Origin: Sphingopyxis sp. PAMC25046
GTDB taxonomy: Bacteria; Pseudomonadota; Alphaproteobacteria; Sphingomonadales; Sphingomonadaceae
Direction of reading: 5' to 3'
DNA length: 64,000 bases
Assembly (NCBI RefSeq): GCF_004795895.1
Contig: NZ_CP039250.1
Coordinates: 496,001-560,000, forward strand
The translations under genes and the position numbers were made by a program. Shown in pieces: positions 9,043 to 17,628 of this stretch. Position 1 is the stretch's first letter; each line of letters begins with the position of its first letter. The notes under the pieces are model-generated. The model ran no database searches, had not been told where the DNA came from, and saw nothing but the letters and a program-made list of their open reading frames with translations.

Positions 9043-11664
9043 TCAATTGCCAAAGGTGCGCTGCCACCAGCCGCGGCGCGGTTCCCCGTCGGGGCCTTCT
9101 TCTCCCTCGTCGCCGTTGGCGGCGACCGGTTCGGCGTCGCGCGCCGTGGCGGCTTCGGGCGCGGCCTCGGCGGCGACGGCCTTCTTGGCGCGGCTCGCGC
9201 GCTTTTTGGGCGCGGGCTTGGCGGGTTCGGCTTCGGGCTCGGGCGCTGCTTCGACCACCGGCGCTGCTGCCGCGGCCGCAGTCGCCGCTTCGGCTTCGGT
9301 CGCTGCCTTGGTTTTGCGCGGCGCCCGCTTGCGCTTCGGCTTCTCCTCGGCAACCGGTGCTTCTTCGGCGACCGGTTGGGCGGCTTCGGCTGCCTCGGCC
9401 GGTACCGCTTCGGCTTCGACTACCGCCTCGTCGGCGGCGTCCGCGGTATCGGCCTTCTTGCGGCCGCGTCCACCACGGCGGCGGCGGGGCTTGGCTTCGG
9501 CCTCCTCGGCATCCGCTTCCGAAGCAGCCTCGACAGTTTCGGCCGGCGCGGTTTCGGCTTCGGCTTCGTCGGCGCTGTCGCCATCGCGATCCTCGCCGCC
9601 GTCGCTGCCTTCACCGATTTCATTGCCTTCTTCGTCGCGGCGACCACGACGACCACGGCGTCGACGGCGGCGTCGCTTGCGCCCGTCACCATCGCCTTCG
9701 CCCTCCTCACGGTCGCGTGATCGCGCAGGACGTTCGTCGGCGACTTCCTCTTCGGCTTCTTCTTCCTCGTCCTCGGGATAGTCGTCGTCGTCATCCTCGA
9801 TCGGCGTGATCGGTGCAAAGCTGCGGCGCGCGACCGGTGGCGGGCCGCTCACTTCGACTGCCATGCGCGCGCCTTCGGTTTCGCCGTCGGGCAGGATTTC
9901 GACCGTGACGCCATAGAGTTCTTCAATCTCACGCAATTCGCGGCGCTTCTCGTTGAGCAGGTAGAAGGTCGCTTCCTGGCTTGCGCGCAGCGTGATCTTG
10001 TTGCCCTTGCCGCGCGCGGCTTCCTCTTCGATCAGGCGCAGCGCGCTGAGACCCGCCGACGAAGCAGTGCGGACGAGGCCAGTGCCTTCGCAATGCGGGC
10101 ACGGGCGCGTCGATGCCTCGAGCACGCCGGTGCGCAGGCGCTGGCGGCTCATCTCCATCAGCCCGAAGCCCGAGATGCGGCCGACCTGGATGCGCGCGCG
10201 GTCGTTCTTCAGCGCATCCTTCATCGCGCGCTCGACCTTTCGGACGTTCGAGCCATGATCCATGTCGATGAAGTCGATCACGACGAGGCCCGCCATGTCG
10301 CGCAGGCGCAATTGGCGCGCGATTTCGTGCGCGGCCTCGAGGTTGGTATTGAGCGCGGTCTGCTCGATATTATGCTCGCGTGTCGAGCGGCCCGAGTTGA
10401 TGTCGATCGAAACCAGAGCCTCGGTCGGATTGATCACCAGATAGCCGCCCGATTTCAGCTGGACGACGGGATTGAGCATCCCCGCGAGCTGGTCCTCGAC
10501 GCCGTAGCGCTGATAAAGCGAGACCGGATCGGCATATTGCTTCACGCGGCGGGCGTGGCTCGGCATCAGCAGCTTCATGAACTGTTTCGCCGCCTTATAG
10601 CCGTCGTCGCCCTCGACGAGCACTTCCTCGATGTCTTTGTGATAGATGTCGCGGATCGCGCGCTTGACGAGGTCGCTGTCCGAATGGATCAGCGCCGGCG
10701 CCGAGCTGCCCAGCGTATTCTCACGAATCTCGTCCCACAGGCGGGCGAGATAGTCGAAGTCGCGCTTGATCTCGACCTTGGTGCGGCTCATCCCCGCGGT
10801 GCGGACGATGCAGCCCATCGTCGGCGGCAGGTTGAGTTCGTCGATCATCGCTTTCAATTTGCGGCGATCGGCACCGTTCGAAATCTTGCGGCTGATCCCG
10901 CCGCCGTGCATCGTGTTCGGCATCAGCACGCAGTAACGGCCGGCGAGCGACAGATAGGTAGTCAGCGCCGCGCCCTTGTTGCCGCGCTCTTCCTTGACGA
11001 CCTGCACCAGCATCACCTGGCGGCGACGGATGACGTCCTGGATCTTGTAGCGGCGGCGCAGCGACATGCGGCTCTCGCCGTCCTCGTCGTCATTGCGGCG
11101 GCCACGTCCGCGGCCCCGTCCGCCCTTGCGACCGTCACGCCCGCGGCGCTTGCGATCGCCGCGGCCATCCTTGCCTTCCTCGGTGCCTTCTTCGCTTTCG
11201 CCATCGTCGGCATCGCCGTTTTCGGCGGCCTCTTCCTCGTCGCCATCGCCATCTTCGCCGATGGTTTCGGGGGCGGGGGCATCGCCATTTTCGTCTTCGT
11301 CGTGATATTCGACGTCGGCGACATCGCCCTCGAGCTCGTCGAGATCCTCCTCGGCGCGCTGGGCGGCGGCGGCGGCATGTTCGGCCTCTTCGCGCAGCAG
11401 CGCGTCGCGGTCTTCCTTCGGAATCTGGTAATAGTCGGGGTGGATTTCGCTGAAAGCGAGGAAGCCGTGGCGATTGCCGCCATATTCGACGAACGCCGCC
11501 TGCAAGGACGGTTCGACGCGGGTTACCTTGGCCAGATAGATATTGCCCTTGAGCTGCTTGTGCTCGGCGGACTCGAAATCAAACTCCTCGATTCGGTTTC
11601 CCTTGGTGACGGCGACCCGGGTTTCTTCCCGGTGCCGCGCGTCGATCAACATGCGCGTGGTCAT
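9043..11664 (-). CDS. rne: Ribonuclease E (RNase E/G)
   Basis: The frame opens further upstream, but I place the start at the ATG at 11664 (MTTRMLIDARH), the conserved alphaproteobacterial beginning, with a GGAG eight bases before it; this gives 873 residues. The S1 domain (about 37-240) is split by an insertion at about 90-200 that is first acidic (DED/EEE runs) and then KRRGRDGRKGGRGRGRGRR. The catalytic aspartates are likely D421 (SIDINSGR) and D464 (VVIDFIDM), and the zinc-link is CPHC at 522-525. Residues 620-873 are a disordered acidic, Arg-rich and Ala/Lys-rich scaffold for degradosome partners or RNA. It initiates mRNA decay and RNA maturation. Divergent from amiC. Confidence 0.97.
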   Translation of the reverse strand: MTTRMLIDARHREETRVAVTKGNRIEEFDFESAEHKQLKGNIYLAKVTRVEPSLQAAFVEYGGNRHGFLAFSEIHPDYYQIPKEDRDALLREEAEHAAAAAQRAEEDLDELEGDVADVEYHDEDENGDAPAPETIGEDGDGDEEEAAENGDADDGESEEGTEEGKDGRGDRKRRGRDGRKGGRGRGRGRRNDDEDGESRMSLRRRYKIQDVIRRRQVMLVQVVKEERGNKGAALTTYLSLAGRYCVLMPNTMHGGGISRKISNGADRRKLKAMIDELNLPPTMGCIVRTAGMSRTKVEIKRDFDYLARLWDEIRENTLGSSAPALIHSDSDLVKRAIRDIYHKDIEEVLVEGDDGYKAAKQFMKLLMPSHARRVKQYADPVSLYQRYGVEDQLAGMLNPVVQLKSGGYLVINPTEALVSIDINSGRSTREHNIEQTALNTNLEAAHEIARQLRLRDMAGLVVIDFIDMDHGSNVRKVERAMKDALKNDRARIQVGRISGFGLMEMSRQRLRTGVLEASTRPCPHCEGTGLVRTASSAGLSALRLIEEEAARGKGNKITLRASQEATFYLLNEKRRELREIEELYGVTVEILPDGETEGARMAVEVSGPPPVARRSFAPITPIEDDDDDYPEDEEEEAEEEVADERPARSRDREEGEGDGDGRKRRRRRRRGRRGRRDEEGNEIGEGSDGGEDRDGDSADEAEAETAPAETVEAASEADAEEAEAKPRRRRGGRGRKKADTADAADEAVVEAEAVPAEAAEAAQPVAEEAPVAEEKPKRKRAPRKTKAATEAEAATAAAAAAPVVEAAPEPEAEPAKPAPKKRASRAKKAVAAEAAPEAATARDAEPVAANGDEGEEGPDGEPRRGWWQRTFGN

Positions 11665-11807
11665 CAGATACACTCCAAGCGCGCCTCGGCGCGCCATCAA
11701 AAAATCCCGCTAACCCTCCTTGCGAGAGGCCGCGGCGGAAAAGGGTGAAAGAAAAAAAGACGTTATTGCCGAAAGGAGCCTGCGTCCGGTCCTGGACGCG
11801 CATGCGG

Positions 11808-11860
11808 TCTTCAAATCCGGCGACGACCGGGGCGAAAGTGCCCGCGTCGGGATTTGAAGA
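11808..11860 (-). promoter_or_regulatory. Stem-loop in the rne 5' leader
   Basis: The arms TCTTCAAATCC (11808-11818) and GGATTTGAAGA (11850-11860) pair perfectly. Past a two-base bulge, CGACG (11821-11825) pairs with CGTCG (11845-11849), and GGGC/GCCC (11830-11833 and 11840-11843) closes a six-base loop. In the rne transcript this lies about 145-195 bases before the start codon. RNase E mRNAs in other bacteria carry structured leaders that the enzyme uses to regulate its own amount; a similar role here is inference. Confidence 0.5.
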
Positions 11861-11935
11861 GGGCATGGCAAGCCTCATGCGGCATCAACCTGTTACGGGA
11901 TGAGCGGGCAGGCAGGGCGGGCGTGCAAGCGAACG

Positions 11936-11995
11936 CCCCGACTGTCCGGTCAACCGGGTGGACTGGCGGCACATAGCCCTTCCCCGACTGTCCGG
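11936..11995. repeat. Pair of 14-bp direct repeats in the rne-amiC gap
   Basis: CCCCGACTGTCCGG occurs at 11936-11949 and again at 11982-11995, a 46-base period (a little over four helical turns). The copies sit between the two divergent genes, where promoter elements or a regulator site would be expected. No known site matches it in my judgement. Confidence 0.45.
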
Positions 11996-12301
11996 CGCCA
12001 AGGCGGCCTTGATCCGCATATCTGCGGAGCAGGCCTTCCCCTCAAAAGGCCGGACGGCACCGGGGAACGACACCGTCAGTGTGGGCGTGCTAGCATCGGC
12101 ATAGGCCGACGGCAACCACAACCGCCCCAGAAAGATAGGTTGGCGCCAAGGTGTTGCAAGAAAACCATTCGGTCACGCGGCGGTCCGACTTCGCTTTGTC
12201 TCGCGATGGCGAACGGTGGATTCATCCTGTTGTCGCGCCGGAAAGCTCGCGCCTTCGAATAGGGCTGGACCATTGCTTGCCTTGGACGGCATAGACGCGC
12301 C

Positions 12302-13255
12302 ATGAGCCCGCTGCTCGTCCTGATTGGCATGATCGGAGCCTCCCCGGCGGCATTGCCGGCGCTGACCCGCGCGATCGATGTCGACCCGCGCCCCGCCTCG
12401 GCCGGTGAATTCAACCCGGCATCGCAGGGCCTGAGCGGCGAATTGCAGCCGTTCACCCGCTTTCGTGCCAAGCGTCCGGAAAAACGCTATAGCGTGACGG
12501 TTCCGATCGGAAAGCCCAAGCCCGCGGTGGCGCTGCCCCCCATCGAAGGCCCCGCCGACGCGCGTATGCCGCTCGTGGTGATCGACGCGGGACACGGCGG
12601 CCACGACCCCGGTGCGATTTCTCCGCACGACGGCAGCCATGAAAAGGACATCACGTTGGCGCTCGCCCGCGCGATCCGTAAGGATTTGCTCGCCTCGGGG
12701 CGCGTACGTGTCGCGCTTACGCGTTCGGACGATCGCTTTCTCGTGCTCGAAGAGCGTTACGGCATCGCCCGGCGGTTGAAGGCCGATCTGTTTATCTCGG
12801 TTCACGCCGACGCGGCCGAGAACCAGGACGCCAGCGGCGCTTCGATCTATACGCTGGCCGAAGTCGCCTCCGACCGCGAGGCGGCGCGGCTGGCAGCGCG
12901 CGAGAACAAGGCGAATATCATCAACGGCGTCGATCTTGGCGCGCACAGCGGCGATGTGTCGGCGATCCTGCTCGACCTCACCCAGCGCGAGTCGATGAAT
13001 GTCGCCTCCGACTTCGCGCGGCTGCTCCAGCGCGAGGCCTCCGACGAGGTCAAATTCCGCACCACCGCGCACCGCTTCGCCTCGTTCATCGTGCTGAAGG
13101 CGCCCGACACGCCGTCGGTGCTTTTCGAAACCGGCTTCATCTCGAACAAGGACGATGTCGAGTTTCTCGCTTCGCCCGCAGGACAGAAAAAGGTCGCGCG
13201 CGGCGTCCGCGACGCGGTGCAGATCCATTTCGCGCGGCGCAACGTGGCGCGCTGA
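12302..13255 (+). CDS. amiC: N-acetylmuramoyl-L-alanine amidase (Amidase_3, AmiC-type)
   Basis: A 317-residue protein with a short signal peptide and a spacer, then an Amidase_3 domain from about residue 95. The zinc and catalytic residues appear in order: His in VIDAGHGGHDPG, Glu in SHEKDI, His in ISVHADA, and the catalytic Glu in LFETGFISN. It cleaves the amide between MurNAc and the stem peptide, separating daughter-cell walls in the periplasm. No AMIN domain is evident in the roughly 75-residue spacer. In many alphaproteobacteria the order is rne, amiC, mrcA, prfB; here mrcA lies 4.5 kb further on, beyond an accessory block. Confidence 0.93.
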   Translation: MSPLLVLIGMIGASPAALPALTRAIDVDPRPASAGEFNPASQGLSGELQPFTRFRAKRPEKRYSVTVPIGKPKPAVALPPIEGPADARMPLVVIDAGHGGHDPGAISPHDGSHEKDITLALARAIRKDLLASGRVRVALTRSDDRFLVLEERYGIARRLKADLFISVHADAAENQDASGASIYTLAEVASDREAARLAARENKANIINGVDLGAHSGDVSAILLDLTQRESMNVASDFARLLQREASDEVKFRTTAHRFASFIVLKAPDTPSVLFETGFISNKDDVEFLASPAGQKKVARGVRDAVQIHFARRNVAR

Positions 13256-13297
13256 TGTCCGCGGCCGGGCCAGCGAAAGGCTGGTGGCGCTCGGGTT

Positions 13298-13942
13298 CTA
13301 GCCCCGGCTGACGATCATATGCGTCGCGCCCGCGCCCGCAACGTGCCGCGTCACGCGATAGCCGAGTTCGGGAAGGTCGATACCCGCGAACAGGCTCTCG
13401 CCGCCGCCGAGCAGGACGGGCGCGACCGCCAGATGCAGCTCGTCGATCAGACGCGCTTTCAGATATTGGCGGATCGTCGACACGCCGCCGCCGATGCGGA
13501 CGTCGCGATCGCCGGCCGCGTCGCGCGCGCGTTCGAGCGCCGCCTCGACCCCGTCGGTGACGAAGTGGAAAGTCGTGCCGCCCGCCATGGTGACGGGCGC
13601 GCGCGGATGGTGCGTCAGGACGAAAACCGGGACATGATAAGGTGGATTGTCGCCCCACCAGCCCTTCCATTCGTTGTCGGGCCAGTCGCCGCGTACCGGG
13701 CCGAACATGTTGCGACCCATGATCCACGCGCCCAGATTTTCAAAGCTCTGCGCGCCGAAATCATCATCGACCCCGGTCGTCCCCTCCTCCTTGTCGGACA
13801 TTTTCTGGAACGAGCGCGTTGGGACGAACCAGTCGTGCAGCCTTTCACCGTCGCGGCCCAGCGGGTCCTGCAAACTCTGTTCGCGTCCTGCGCCATAGCC
13901 ATCGAGCGAGAGGCTGAATGCGGCAACCTTTACCTTGGACAT
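13298..13942 (-). CDS. Dihydrofolate-reductase-like protein (RibD C-terminal domain)
   Basis: A 214-residue single-domain protein. It opens MSKVKVAAFSLSLDGYGAG and carries GAWIMGRNMFGP, PVFVLTHHPR, VRIGGGVSTIRQYL and LIDELHLAVAPVLLGGGE, the pattern of the stand-alone RibD_C/DHFR-like family (YyaP/YwjB type). These are NADPH-binding proteins of uncertain substrate. An AAGGATC site precedes the ATG at 13942. It is transcribed divergently from an HxlR-type regulator 100 bases away, whose likely operators lie between them, so the regulator probably controls it. The C-terminus faces amiC with only 42 bases between. Confidence 0.88.
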   Translation of the reverse strand: MSKVKVAAFSLSLDGYGAGREQSLQDPLGRDGERLHDWFVPTRSFQKMSDKEEGTTGVDDDFGAQSFENLGAWIMGRNMFGPVRGDWPDNEWKGWWGDNPPYHVPVFVLTHHPRAPVTMAGGTTFHFVTDGVEAALERARDAAGDRDVRIGGGVSTIRQYLKARLIDELHLAVAPVLLGGGESLFAGIDLPELGYRVTRHVAGAGATHMIVSRG

Positions 13943-13969
13943 GATCCTTCTCCAATGTGATTGTATTAT

Positions 13970-14012
13970 GCAACCAGTTGCGTGTCGCTATGCAATCTGA
14001 TTTCATATTGCA
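13970..14012. promoter_or_regulatory. Candidate HxlR operators between reductase and regulator genes
   Basis: Two inverted repeats sit in the 100-base divergent gap: GCAAC-CA-GTTGC at 13970-13981, and TGCAAT-N10-ATTGCA at 13991-14012. The core TGCAA recurs three times. The gap is also much more AT-rich than its surroundings. HxlR-family regulators usually bind paired dyads in the gap to a divergent target gene, which fits. The protein-site match is inference. Confidence 0.5.
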
Positions 14013-14042
14013 AGCAGTTTTGTTCGGCCCTACAGCGGATGC

Positions 14043-14534
14043 GTGACGAACCCACGCTCCGGATGCCCGATCAACCTGACGCTGGAGACGCTCGGCGACC
14101 GCTGGAGCCTGATCGTCATCCGCGACATCATGTTCGGCAATCGCCGCCATTTCCGCGAATTGCTGACCGGGTCGGACGAGCGAATCGCGTCGAATATCCT
14201 TGCCGATCGGCTGAAGCGGCTGGTCGAGGCCGGGCTGCTCACCAAGGCCGACGACCCGACCCACAAGCAGAAGGCCGTCTACAGCCTGACCGAACGGGCG
14301 ATCGATCTCGTGCCGCTGCTCGTCCATATGGGCGCTTGGGGCCGGCGGCATCTTCCTGTGACGCACGAGATGTCGATCCGCCAAGAACTGCTGGAGGAGG
14401 GCGGTCCCATGCTTTGGGACGATTTCATGGACGAGTTGCGCACGCTCCATCTGGGCGCACCGGCGCGCGGCGATTCGGCGAACGTGCTCGAGAGATTGAC
14501 CACGGCCTATCGCCGGGTCTTGAAGCAGAAATAA
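14043..14534 (+). CDS. HxlR-family winged-helix transcriptional regulator
   Basis: A 163-residue regulator. The HxlR domain spans about residues 8-100: CPINLTLETLGDRWSLIVIRD, then HFRELLTGSDERIASNILADRLKRLVEAGLL and a wing at KAVYSLTERA. Cys8 just before the domain is at the position of the redox- or aldehyde-sensing cysteine of some HxlR proteins. Translation starts at GTG 14043; no ATG exists in this frame upstream, because a stop lies at 13998-14000. It is divergent from a RibD-like reductase gene and 60 bases before the broken lactone-oxidase gene, so it may control either side. Confidence 0.9.
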   Translation: MTNPRSGCPINLTLETLGDRWSLIVIRDIMFGNRRHFRELLTGSDERIASNILADRLKRLVEAGLLTKADDPTHKQKAVYSLTERAIDLVPLLVHMGAWGRRHLPVTHEMSIRQELLEEGGPMLWDDFMDELRTLHLGAPARGDSANVLERLTTAYRRVLKQK

Positions 14535-14594
14535 TATAGTCTTGACTAACTTTTCTGCGGGCGCCAGCTTTGTGGCGCTGGTCGGGAGAGAAGC

Positions 14595-15848
14595 ATGGTA
14601 TGGAGCAACTGGTCGGGAAGCGTCACAGCCAGCGGACAGTTCGTCCGCCCGCAAAGCGAGGACGAGCTTTCGATGCTCGTCCGCAGCGCCCACAAGCTGC
14701 GCGTCACCGGCGCCGGACACAGTTTCATGCCGCTTTGCGAATCGGGCGAGCTGATCGTCAGCCTCGACGACATGGCGGGCGCGGTCCACATCGCCGCCGA
14801 TCGCCGGACGGCGCGCATTCCCGCGGGCTGGAGCATCCGCCGGCTGACCTCGGCGCTGTGGGAGGAGGGATTGGCGCTCGCCAATCAGGGCGACGTCAAT
14901 CCGCAATCGCTCGCCGGCGCGATGGCGACGGGGACGCATGGTACCGGCGTCGACCTCGGCTCCTTATCGACCTTCGCCCGCGGTTTCCGGCTCGTCGATG
15001 CCGAAGGCGAGCCGCATTGGTGCGATGCCGCGACGAACGCCGACCTCTATTAGGCGCAGCGCCTGTCGCTCGGGTTGTTCGGCGTCGCGACCGAAATCGA
15101 GGCCGCGGTCGTCCCCGCTTTTCACCTTGCCGAACGGATCGAGAAGCGCCGCTGGGAAGAGATACGCGAAAGCTATGATGAGTTGGCGCAGCAGCACCGC
15201 CATATCGAATTCTGGTTCTTCCCGCACAGCGACTATGTGATCCTCAAAACGCTCGATCCCTGCGACCCGTGCGACCCGCCGCCGAGCACGACCGACATGG
15301 AGGAGGCGACCTTTCGCCTTATCCTCGACATTTCGGCGCGGCTGCCGTTCCTGACGCCCGTGCTCCAGCGGTTGATGATGAAAAGCGGCATCTCGGGCAG
15401 CCGCCGCGGGCCAGCCCACAGCATCTTCCCGTCCGACCGCACGATTCGCTTCGAGGAGATGGAATATGAAATGCCGCGCGCCGTCGGACTCGAGGCGCTA
15501 GCTGAAGTCGTCGGCTGGATCCGCAAGAAACGGCTGCCGGTCACCTTCCCCTTCGAATATCGCACCGTTGCCGCCGACGATATCTGGATGAGCCCGATGA
15601 ACGCCGGCCCGGTCGCCGCGATCTCGATGCACCAATATGCGAAAATGCCTTGGCAACAGCTCTTCGCCGCGGCCGAGGCGACCTTCCGCGGCGCCGGCGG
15701 GCGGCCGCACTGGGCGAAGCGTCATCGACTGAACCGCGCGGACGTCACCGCTCTCTATCCGATGGCGGGGCGCTATACTGCGGTGCGCCGCGCCGCTGAT
15801 CCGCACGGCAAATTTCTCAATCCGCATCTGGAGACCTTGTTCGCATGA
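14595..15848 (+). pseudogene. FAD-linked D-arabinono-1,4-lactone oxidase-like gene broken by an in-frame amber codon
   Basis: The frame from ATG 14595 to 15848 (418 codons) is continuous except for one TAG at 15051-15053. Codons 1-152 encode the FAD-binding PCMH half (RVTGAGHSFMPL, GATGTHG-like AMATGTHGTGVD); the rest encodes the ALO-type catalytic half (LFGVATEIEAAVV, HIEFWFFPHSDYV, ending ADPHGKFLNPHLETLF). The residues around the stop, NADLY-stop-AQRLSLGLFG, align naturally, so one base change such as CAG to TAG explains it. Family members oxidise sugar-acid lactones or related polyols. It ends in a 4-base ATGA overlap with the next gene. It may be a true pseudogene, a sequencing error, or subject to suppression; the downstream half also has a TTG at 15075. 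Confidence 0.85.
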
Positions 15849-16990
15849 CCAACGACCGTGAATTGCACGAGCATCTGATCGGCCGCCAGGGCTCGCGCGC
15901 CGACCTCAACACGCCGGCGCTGATCCTCGACGCCGACGCGCTCGACCGCAATATCGGCCGCATGGCGGCGCTCGCCGCCCGGCACGGCGTCGCGTTGCGC
16001 CCGCACGCCAAGACGCACAAGAGCATCGACATTGCGCTCCGCCAGATCGCTGCGGGCGCGGTCGGGGTCTGCTGCGCCAAGATCGGCGAGGCCGAGGTAT
16101 TGGCCGGAGGCGGCGTGACCGGTATCCTCATCACTTCGCCCGTTGCAGCGCCCGCCGCGATCGAGCGGCTCGCGAAGCTCGCGGTGACCGCCGAAGGGCT
16201 GATGGCGGTTCTCGATCATCCGGGCGTCGCCAATCGGCTCCAGTCGGCGCTCGCCGCCGCCGGCGCGCGGCTCGACGTCGTCATCGATATCGACCCAGGC
16301 ATCGCGCGCACCGGCGTCGCCTCGGCCGAAGCGGCCGTCGCGCTGGCAACGGCGATTTCGGCAGCGCCGAACCTCGTATATCGCGGCGTCCAATTCTATT
16401 GCGGGTCGCAGCAGCATATCGAAAGCTACACCGACCGCCGCGCCGCGATCGTCGAGCGCACCGCCTATTTGCAGGAGGTGATCGCGGCGCTGGCCGAAGC
16501 GGGCTTCGCGCCCGGCCTCGTCACCGGGTCGGGCACGGGCACGCACCGGATCGACCTCGACCTCGGCGCCTTCACCGAGCTGCAGGCGGGCTCTTACGTC
16601 TTCATGGACAAGCAATATCTCGATTGCGACCTGACCGGCGACGCCGAGCCGCCGTTCGAGGTTTCGCTGTCGGTCGATGCGCGGGTCGTCAGCGCGAATC
16701 ACAGCGGTCTCGTCACGATCGACGCCGGGTACAAGTCGCTCTCGACCGACGGCGGCGTCGCGGTGGTCCAGCGCGGCGCGCCCGAAACCGCCTTCTTCGC
16801 TTTCATGGGCGACGAACATGCCGCGCTGATCGCGCCCGAAATCGGAAAGGAATTGCAGCCGGGCGATCCCGTCAGCCTGACCGTGCCGCACTGCGATCCG
16901 ACGGTGAATCTCTATGACAGTTATCATGTCGTTTCCGGCGAAACGCTGGTCGACATCTGGCCGGTCAGCGCGCGCGGCCGCGCGCGATGA
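15845..16990 (+). CDS. D-threonine aldolase / D-serine dehydratase-like PLP enzyme
   Basis: A 381-residue alanine-racemase-fold enzyme. ADLNTPALILDADALDRNI starts the barrel; RPHAKTHKS holds the PLP lysine (Lys in AKTHK); RGVQFYCGSQQH and GSGTGTHRID build the phosphate site; and VPHCDPTVNLYD near the C-terminus supplies the His and the Cys/Asp metal ligands of the DSD1/D-threonine aldolase family. It should retro-aldol cleave D-3-hydroxy-amino acids or dehydrate D-serine. It overlaps the broken oxidase upstream and the TetR gene downstream by ATGA (4 bases each), so all three are probably one translationally coupled operon. Which of the two reactions occurs cannot be decided here. Confidence 0.87.
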   Translation: MTNDRELHEHLIGRQGSRADLNTPALILDADALDRNIGRMAALAARHGVALRPHAKTHKSIDIALRQIAAGAVGVCCAKIGEAEVLAGGGVTGILITSPVAAPAAIERLAKLAVTAEGLMAVLDHPGVANRLQSALAAAGARLDVVIDIDPGIARTGVASAEAAVALATAISAAPNLVYRGVQFYCGSQQHIESYTDRRAAIVERTAYLQEVIAALAEAGFAPGLVTGSGTGTHRIDLDLGAFTELQAGSYVFMDKQYLDCDLTGDAEPPFEVSLSVDARVVSANHSGLVTIDAGYKSLSTDGGVAVVQRGAPETAFFAFMGDEHAALIAPEIGKELQPGDPVSLTVPHCDPTVNLYDSYHVVSGETLVDIWPVSARGRAR

Positions 16991-17628
16991 GCGTCGCCGC
17001 CCGCCGCCCGCCGCAGCAGGACCGCGCGCGCCAGACGCGCGAACGCTTGCTCGACGTTGCGGGCGAATTGCTCGCCGAGGTCGGGGTCGAGCGGATTTCG
17101 ACCAATATGATCGCGGCGCGCGCCGGGCTGACGCCGCCCGCGCTCTACCGCTATTTCGGCGACAAATATGCGGTGCTCGAAGCGCTCGGGCGGCGGCTGA
17201 TGGAGCGCCAGAATGCGGTGCTCGACGCCTGGCTCGCGCGCCACGCGCCGGCGGGAATCGCCGCCATGGCCGACCATATCGGCGAACTTCTGTCCGAAAA
17301 CGCCGCGGTGACGCGCGCCGAACCGGGGGCGGTATGGATATTGCGGTCGCTCCACGCGTCGCCGCAACTCGTCCATGTCCGGCTCGAATCGCACCGCCAT
17401 GTCGCCGACCGGCTGGCGGACGCTTGCCACGCGCATCTTCCCCGCATCGACCGCGCTATGCTGTGGTCGCGTCTGCGGCTGGCGGTCGAGATCGGCTTCG
17501 CGGCCGATGAAATGCTTTACGAGGAGGATCGGGTTTCGACCGACGCGGTGTTCGCCGAAGTCGCCGCGATGCTGCGGCGGGCGCTGCTCGACCTTTTAAG
17601 TCCCCCTCCCGATTGCGGGAGGGGCTAG
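16987..17628 (+). CDS. TetR-family transcriptional regulator
   Basis: A 213-residue protein with a TetR N-terminal domain: RARQTRERLLDVAGELLAEVG, then the helix-turn-helix ISTNMIAARAGLTPPALYRYFGDKYAVLEAL at about 38-68. The ligand-binding half is not assignable. It begins within the aldolase gene (ATGA overlap) and probably autoregulates that operon. Its last residues, LLSPPPDCGRG and the TAG stop, are encoded by the left arm of a sphingomonad-type inverted repeat, so the original C-terminus may have been slightly changed by the repeat's arrival. Confidence 0.9.
   Translation: MSVAARRPPQQDRARQTRERLLDVAGELLAEVGVERISTNMIAARAGLTPPALYRYFGDKYAVLEALGRRLMERQNAVLDAWLARHAPAGIAAMADHIGELLSENAAVTRAEPGAVWILRSLHASPQLVHVRLESHRHVADRLADACHAHLPRIDRAMLWSRLRLAVEIGFAADEMLYEEDRVSTDAVFAEVAAMLRRALLDLLSPPPDCGRG

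Larger units (their letters stand above)
11665..12301. other. Long divergent intergenic region between rne and amiC (rne leader)
   Basis: About 640 bases without a convincing gene. Going leftwards it should hold the amiC promoter, the rne promoter and a long rne 5' leader. Visible items are a strong hairpin at 11808-11860, a GCGTCC/GGACGC hairpin near 11780-11801, a U-rich run in the minus-strand transcript near 11750-11763, a good AAGGAGGG close to 11718 that is too far from any start to serve rne directly, and the 14-mer CCCCGACTGTCCGG twice (11936-11949 and 11982-11995). Short ORFs here look non-coding. Confidence 0.6.

Noticed and set aside
9100..9820. Apparent tandem repeats in the 3' end of rne
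   Set aside because: The repetition reflects Ala/Glu/Arg-rich disordered coding sequence, not a DNA tandem array.
11885..12262. Short open frames in the rne-amiC gap on both strands
   Set aside because: They lack ribosome-binding sites and family similarity and have a composition like non-coding sequence.
13256..13297. Terminator between amiC and the reductase
   Set aside because: Only a five-base CCAGC/GCTGG stem with no T-run on either strand.
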